Positions 6,084-8,120 of a stretch of DNA of 8,120 nucleotides are shown in pieces. Positions within the stretch are counted from its first letter, which is position 1; every line of letters begins with the position of its first letter. A program made the translations under genes and the position numbers. The stretch comes from an uncultured Clostridia bacterium (GTDB lineage Bacteria > Bacillota > Clostridia > Christensenellales > Borkfalkiaceae), in the NCBI GenBank assembly GCA_946624395.1, contig CAMORY010000081.1, forward strand, positions 1 through 8,120. The letters run 5' to 3'. The notes beneath the pieces are model-generated. The model had not been told where the DNA came from. It was given only the letters and a program-made list of their open reading frames with translations, and made no database searches.

Positions 6084-6752
6084 TTATTTGTTTTCGTTCT
6101 CTTCTTCCGCGCCCGTTTTTTTCTTAAAACACGACTTTACATCGAAATTCAAGCACCACGCGCAGAACTTTTTGTCTTTATATTTTTCAAGTATATAAAA
6201 TATAAGTTTGGTAATAAAATACGCGGCTATCGCGGATACCACACCTACTATTATTCCGCCTATAACGTCCGTCATATAATGCGCTATTAAGTACACGCGC
6301 GCAACACCCATTAAAATAACGCCTAAAAATCCTACCCAACTCCACTTTTTATTAAAGCAGATAAACAGCGCCGTCATAGCCGCCGCTATCATAGTGGTAT
6401 GCCCCGACGGAAAACAGAAACTGTCCGAACTCGCCCCGCCAACGTATTCCCAGAATTCAGAATATCCCGCATCGTACGGTCTTACCCTCGCTACCGCATT
6501 TTTTAAGATAAAACTTGCTATTATCGCGCCGATACATAAAGCGCCGAACATACAAACGCCCTGTTTTCTGGTTTTAACAAAACACATTAAAACGATTGCT
6601 AAAACGAAAAATATTATTCCTTTAGTCCCTATTAAAGAAACCGCCTTAAATAGCGGCGTAAAAAACCCGCCCGCTTTTTCCGCTAAATTATGAAAGGCGT
6701 TAAACGCGCCGTTATCGAACCCGTAAAAAGTATTATTCAGCCACTCCGCCAT
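6084..6752 (-). CDS. PAP2-family (phosphatidic acid phosphatase type 2) membrane phosphatase
   Basis: This 222-aa integral membrane protein carries all three PAP2 motifs: KNAVARVRP (84-92, KX6RP), FPSGH (114-118), and ARVYLIAHYMTD (151-162, with R152, nucleophile His158 and Asp162). The family's usual SR is AR here. Membrane segments lie at about 45-58, 66-83, 119-133, 138-155 and 163-188. Family members dephosphorylate phosphatidate, phosphatidylglycerol phosphate or undecaprenyl pyrophosphate outside the membrane, and sequence alone does not separate these. Facing a PlsC-type gene, a role in lipid or carrier-lipid turnover is plausible. The tail after 190 is charged with CAWC (197-200) and C208, then a Glu/Lys-rich end, which is unusual for the family. 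The start ATG has AGGAG 8 nt upstream. Confidence 0.9.
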   Translation of the reverse strand: MAEWLNNTFYGFDNGAFNAFHNLAEKAGGFFTPLFKAVSLIGTKGIIFFVLAIVLMCFVKTRKQGVCMFGALCIGAIIASFILKNAVARVRPYDAGYSEFWEYVGGASSDSFCFPSGHTTMIAAAMTALFICFNKKWSWVGFLGVILMGVARVYLIAHYMTDVIGGIIVGVVSAIAAYFITKLIFYILEKYKDKKFCAWCLNFDVKSCFKKKTGAEEENENK

Positions 6753-6773
6753 ACACAGTGCTCCTACGCATAA

Positions 6774-6802
6774 AGATTAGCAGATAATTGCAATATTGTC
6801 AA
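6774..6802 (-). promoter_or_regulatory. Promoter for the PAP2 gene
   Basis: Reading leftward, a perfect TTGACA (6802-6797) is followed after 17 bp by TAATCT (6779-6774, 3/6 of consensus). Transcription would start near 6767, about 15 nt before the ATG, leaving just enough room for the AGGAG site. Confidence 0.6.
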
Positions 6803-6852
6803 ATTTTTACATAAAATTTATAAATTTTATTTCTTTTCTTAAACATTTTACT

Positions 6853-6879
6853 ACGTCCGCGGCTTAAAGCCGCGGACGT
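6853..6879. terminator. GC-rich perfect hairpin, probable terminator of the kinase-like gene
   Basis: ACGTCCGCGGC (6853-6863) and GCCGCGGACGT (6869-6879) form an 11-bp perfect stem, with one extra T-A pair inside and a 3-nt loop. It lies about 50 bp downstream of the kinase-like gene stop and upstream of the PAP2 promoter. Leftward, the sequence after it (AGTAAAATGTTT) is only partly T-rich, so efficiency is uncertain. It could instead be a dispersed palindromic repeat. Confidence 0.6.
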
Positions 6880-6929
6880 TCACTAATTCCCATATAGAAA
6901 ACATAAATTTCTTTCAATTAAAATAACAT

Positions 6930-7529
6930 TTACCCTTTTACCATTTTCGATAGACTTTTAACGATATCGTCAATACTTACGCTTGTCGTATTCACGCAGA
7001 TATCATAGTTAAGCGGGTCGCCCCATTTTTCGCCCGTGTAATAGTTATAATACCGCGCCCTGTTTTTATCTATCGACTTAATTTTTTTAACGAGTTTTTT
7101 GCGGGAAAGATTTTCCGCCGATTCGTTCCGCTTTAAACATCTTTCCACTTTGCTATCCATATCCGCGTACACGAAAATCCGTAAAGGATTAAAATCTTTC
7201 AGAATATAGTCGGCGCAACGACCGATAATCACGCAGTCGGATGCCGCCGCCATCTTTTTTATAACTCTTTCCTGCTCGGAAAAAATCTTCTGTTTCTGAA
7301 AAATAGTATTAGTATCTATATACGAAAAAGTGTGCGCCACGGATATGGGGAATAAATCGTGCGGATTGTTCTCTATTACTTGCTTTACGTACTGTTCGGA
7401 AAAAGCGGTGTTCTTTGCTATCTCCGTTATTATCTCTCTGTCGTAGTATTCTATGCCCAACGTTTTCGCAAGTTTGCGACCTAATTCCCTGCCGCCGCTG
7501 CCGAATTCCCTACCGATTGTAATTACCAT
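6930..7529 (-). CDS. Cytidylate kinase-like family protein
   Basis: This 199-aa P-loop protein resembles the cytidylate kinase-like family (Cytidylate_kin2 type), not the main CMP kinase Cmk. The glycine-rich nucleotide loop is ITIGREFGSGGRELGRKLA (3-21), followed by YYDREIITEIA (28-38), VIIGRCADYIL (100-110), IFVYADMDSKVERC (118-131) and the family block DKNRARYYNYYTGEKWGD (154-171) near the C-terminus. Members are annotated as nucleotide kinases but the substrate is generally unproven. The start ATG is preceded by AAGGGGGGG 5 nt upstream, a G7 run serving as ribosome binding site. The gene stands alone on its strand with a consensus promoter overlapped by a palindrome, so it is likely regulated. 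The family call is secure; the substrate is not. Confidence 0.88.
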   Translation of the reverse strand: MVITIGREFGSGGRELGRKLAKTLGIEYYDREIITEIAKNTAFSEQYVKQVIENNPHDLFPISVAHTFSYIDTNTIFQKQKIFSEQERVIKKMAAASDCVIIGRCADYILKDFNPLRIFVYADMDSKVERCLKRNESAENLSRKKLVKKIKSIDKNRARYYNYYTGEKWGDPLNYDICVNTTSVSIDDIVKSLSKMVKG

Positions 7530-7552
7530 AATTTCCCCCCCTTATTTTTAAA

Positions 7553-7582
7553 ATTATAACATTGACAAACTCGCTTTGTCAA
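7553..7582 (-). promoter_or_regulatory. Consensus promoter of the kinase-like gene
   Basis: Reading leftward, perfect TTGACA (7582-7577) and perfect TATAAT (7558-7553) are separated by 18 bp. The start of transcription would be near 7546, just before the G7 ribosome binding site. The -35 box is embedded in a 9-bp inverted repeat. Confidence 0.85.
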
Positions 7583-7583
7583 T
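7561..7583. promoter_or_regulatory. Perfect 9-5-9 inverted repeat over the -35 box (candidate operator)
   Basis: ATTGACAAA (7561-7569) and TTTGTCAAT (7575-7583) are exact inverted copies around CTCGC. The repeat covers the -35 box and most of the spacer of the kinase-like gene promoter, where a repressor dimer could block RNA polymerase. It also lies about 20 bp upstream of the CDF gene's -35, so it could affect both. I do not recognise the sequence as a known Fur, PerR, MntR or Rex site. Confidence 0.5.
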
Positions 7584-7604
7584 ACCGTTTTTTATTTCAA
7601 ACGC

Positions 7605-7633
7605 TTGCCACAATCTTTCCTTAATGGTAATAT
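7605..7633 (+). promoter_or_regulatory. Promoter of the cation diffusion facilitator gene
   Basis: A -35 TTGCCA (7605-7610, 5/6) and a -10 TAATAT (7628-7633, 4/6) are separated by 17 bp. The expected transcript start is near 7640, about 30 nt before the ATG at 7670. Confidence 0.65.
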
Positions 7634-7669
7634 ATATTATATAGATTTTAACTTGAAACAGGGGTATGT

Positions 7670-8120
7670 ATGTCTGAAAACAATGTAAAAAACTCTTCCG
7701 TAGCGCGTGAAAAAGTTATCGCAAAAACGAGCGTTATCGGCATTTTTACAAACCTTATACTCGTTGGCTTTAAAGCGTTTGTCGGGTTTATTTCTAACTC
7801 CATCGCCGTAATTTTAGACGCAGTAAACAACTTATCCGACGCGCTGTCTTCGTTTATCACAATGATAGGCAACTTTTTGGCGGGCAGAAAACCCGATAAA
7901 AAACACCCGTTAGGGCACGGGCGTGTGGAATACCTGACCGCTATGATAGTCGCGGCACTCGTCATCTACGCGGGCATCACCGCCGCCGTGGAATCGGTTA
8001 AAAAAATAATAACCCCCGAAACGCCCGATTATTCCGCCGAATCGCTTATAATTATCGGTGTGGCAGTTGTCGTGGAAATAGCAGTAGGGCGGTATTTCAG
8101 GAAGGGCGGCAAAAAAGGCA
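7670..8120 (+). CDS. Cation diffusion facilitator (CDF) transporter, N-terminal part (cut by window edge)
   Basis: Starting at ATG 7670, with AGGGG 5 nt upstream, the frame stays open to the right edge and gives 150 residues of a protein normally near 300-400. CDF proteins export divalent metal ions in exchange for protons across the cytoplasmic membrane. Family marks are the first membrane helix (about 21-40), the TM2 metal site region LDAVNNLSDALSSF (49-62), and the loop KKHPLGHGRVEYL (77-89), followed by TM3 (about 90-110) and TM4 (about 124-140). The TM2 site reads Asn53-xxx-Asp57 rather than the His/Asp-xxx-Asp of Zn exporters. NxxxD is, to my recollection, found in Mn exporters of the MntE type, so Mn2+ is a possible substrate (inference; the TM5 half of the site is outside the window). 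A short ATG at 7666 is out of frame and stops after three codons. Confidence 0.9.
   Translation, partial: MSENNVKNSSVAREKVIAKTSVIGIFTNLILVGFKAFVGFISNSIAVILDAVNNLSDALSSFITMIGNFLAGRKPDKKHPLGHGRVEYLTAMIVAALVIYAGITAAVESVKKIITPETPDYSAESLIIIGVAVVVEIAVGRYFRKGGKKG

Noticed and set aside
7562..7567. Plus-strand TTGACA as a -35 box for the CDF gene
   Set aside because: No -10-like hexamer occurs 16-18 bp downstream (CCGTTT region); it is better explained as the left arm of the palindrome. TTGCCA/TAATAT further down fits the CDF gene.
7666..7677. Three-codon open frame (ATG TAT GTC TGA) overlapping the CDF start
   Set aside because: Probably a chance result of the GTATGTATG repeat; it lies only 2-3 nt after the AGGGG, too close for good initiation. 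A regulatory uORF role cannot be excluded but nothing supports it.
7648..7965. Leftward 105-codon frame opposite the CDF gene
   Set aside because: It crosses the CDF start region and its ribosome binding site; the plus-strand frame has clear CDF motifs.
1..8120. Mobile element, prophage, CRISPR array, tRNA or rRNA
   Set aside because: No transposase-like or integrase-like frame, no terminal repeats with target duplications, no regularly spaced repeats and no tRNA-like cloverleaf were seen on either strand.

Overview
The window looks like a housekeeping or envelope region of a low-to-moderate GC Bacillota (Clostridia-like) genome. The evidence is sigma-A type promoters with 17-18 bp spacers, AGGAG-type ribosome binding sites, an M-box magnesium riboswitch before mgtE, GTG starts, short intergenic gaps, and family variants typical of Clostridia. 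A finer placement (for example an uncultured Christensenellales-type lineage) is only a guess from style. I see no mobile element, phage gene, CRISPR array, rRNA or tRNA.

Layout. Bases 1-1778 are a leftward series: a CvpA-like membrane protein (1188-1778), an acyl-ACP thioesterase-like double-hotdog protein (432-1163), a very small acidic protein (224-364), and a secreted or anchored protein (1-227, cut by the window edge) whose GTG start overlaps the stop of the small protein. A strong promoter at 1806-1834 drives the start of this series. A divergent rightward promoter at 1900-1928 drives a two-TM, PH-like-domain membrane protein (1938-2393) that appears to be translated from an almost leaderless mRNA. 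Bases 2435-2677 hold a complete Mg2+ control module (promoter, M-box aptamer, intrinsic terminator) in front of mgtE (2724-4097), which ends at a clean terminator.

Next come a GT8 glycosyltransferase (4254-5207) and a PlsC-family acyltransferase (5194-6015), overlapping by 14 bp. They converge on a PAP2-family phosphatase (6084-6752, minus) across a 16-bp perfect hairpin. A cytidylate-kinase-like protein (6930-7529, minus) and a cation diffusion facilitator (7670 to the right edge, plus) diverge from a 140-bp spacer that contains two promoters and a 9-bp perfect inverted repeat over a -35 box.

How the genes fit together. One theme is divalent cations: Mg2+ import under riboswitch control, and a CDF exporter whose TM2 site (NxxxD) hints at Mn2+. 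The other is membrane lipid and surface chemistry: thioesterase, acyltransferase, PAP2 phosphatase, GT8 and CvpA. No undescribed multi-gene system is proven here. The best candidates for follow-up are the thioesterase with altered catalytic positions, the small acidic protein coupled to a secreted protein, the leaderless PH-domain gene and the operator-like palindrome at 7561-7583.
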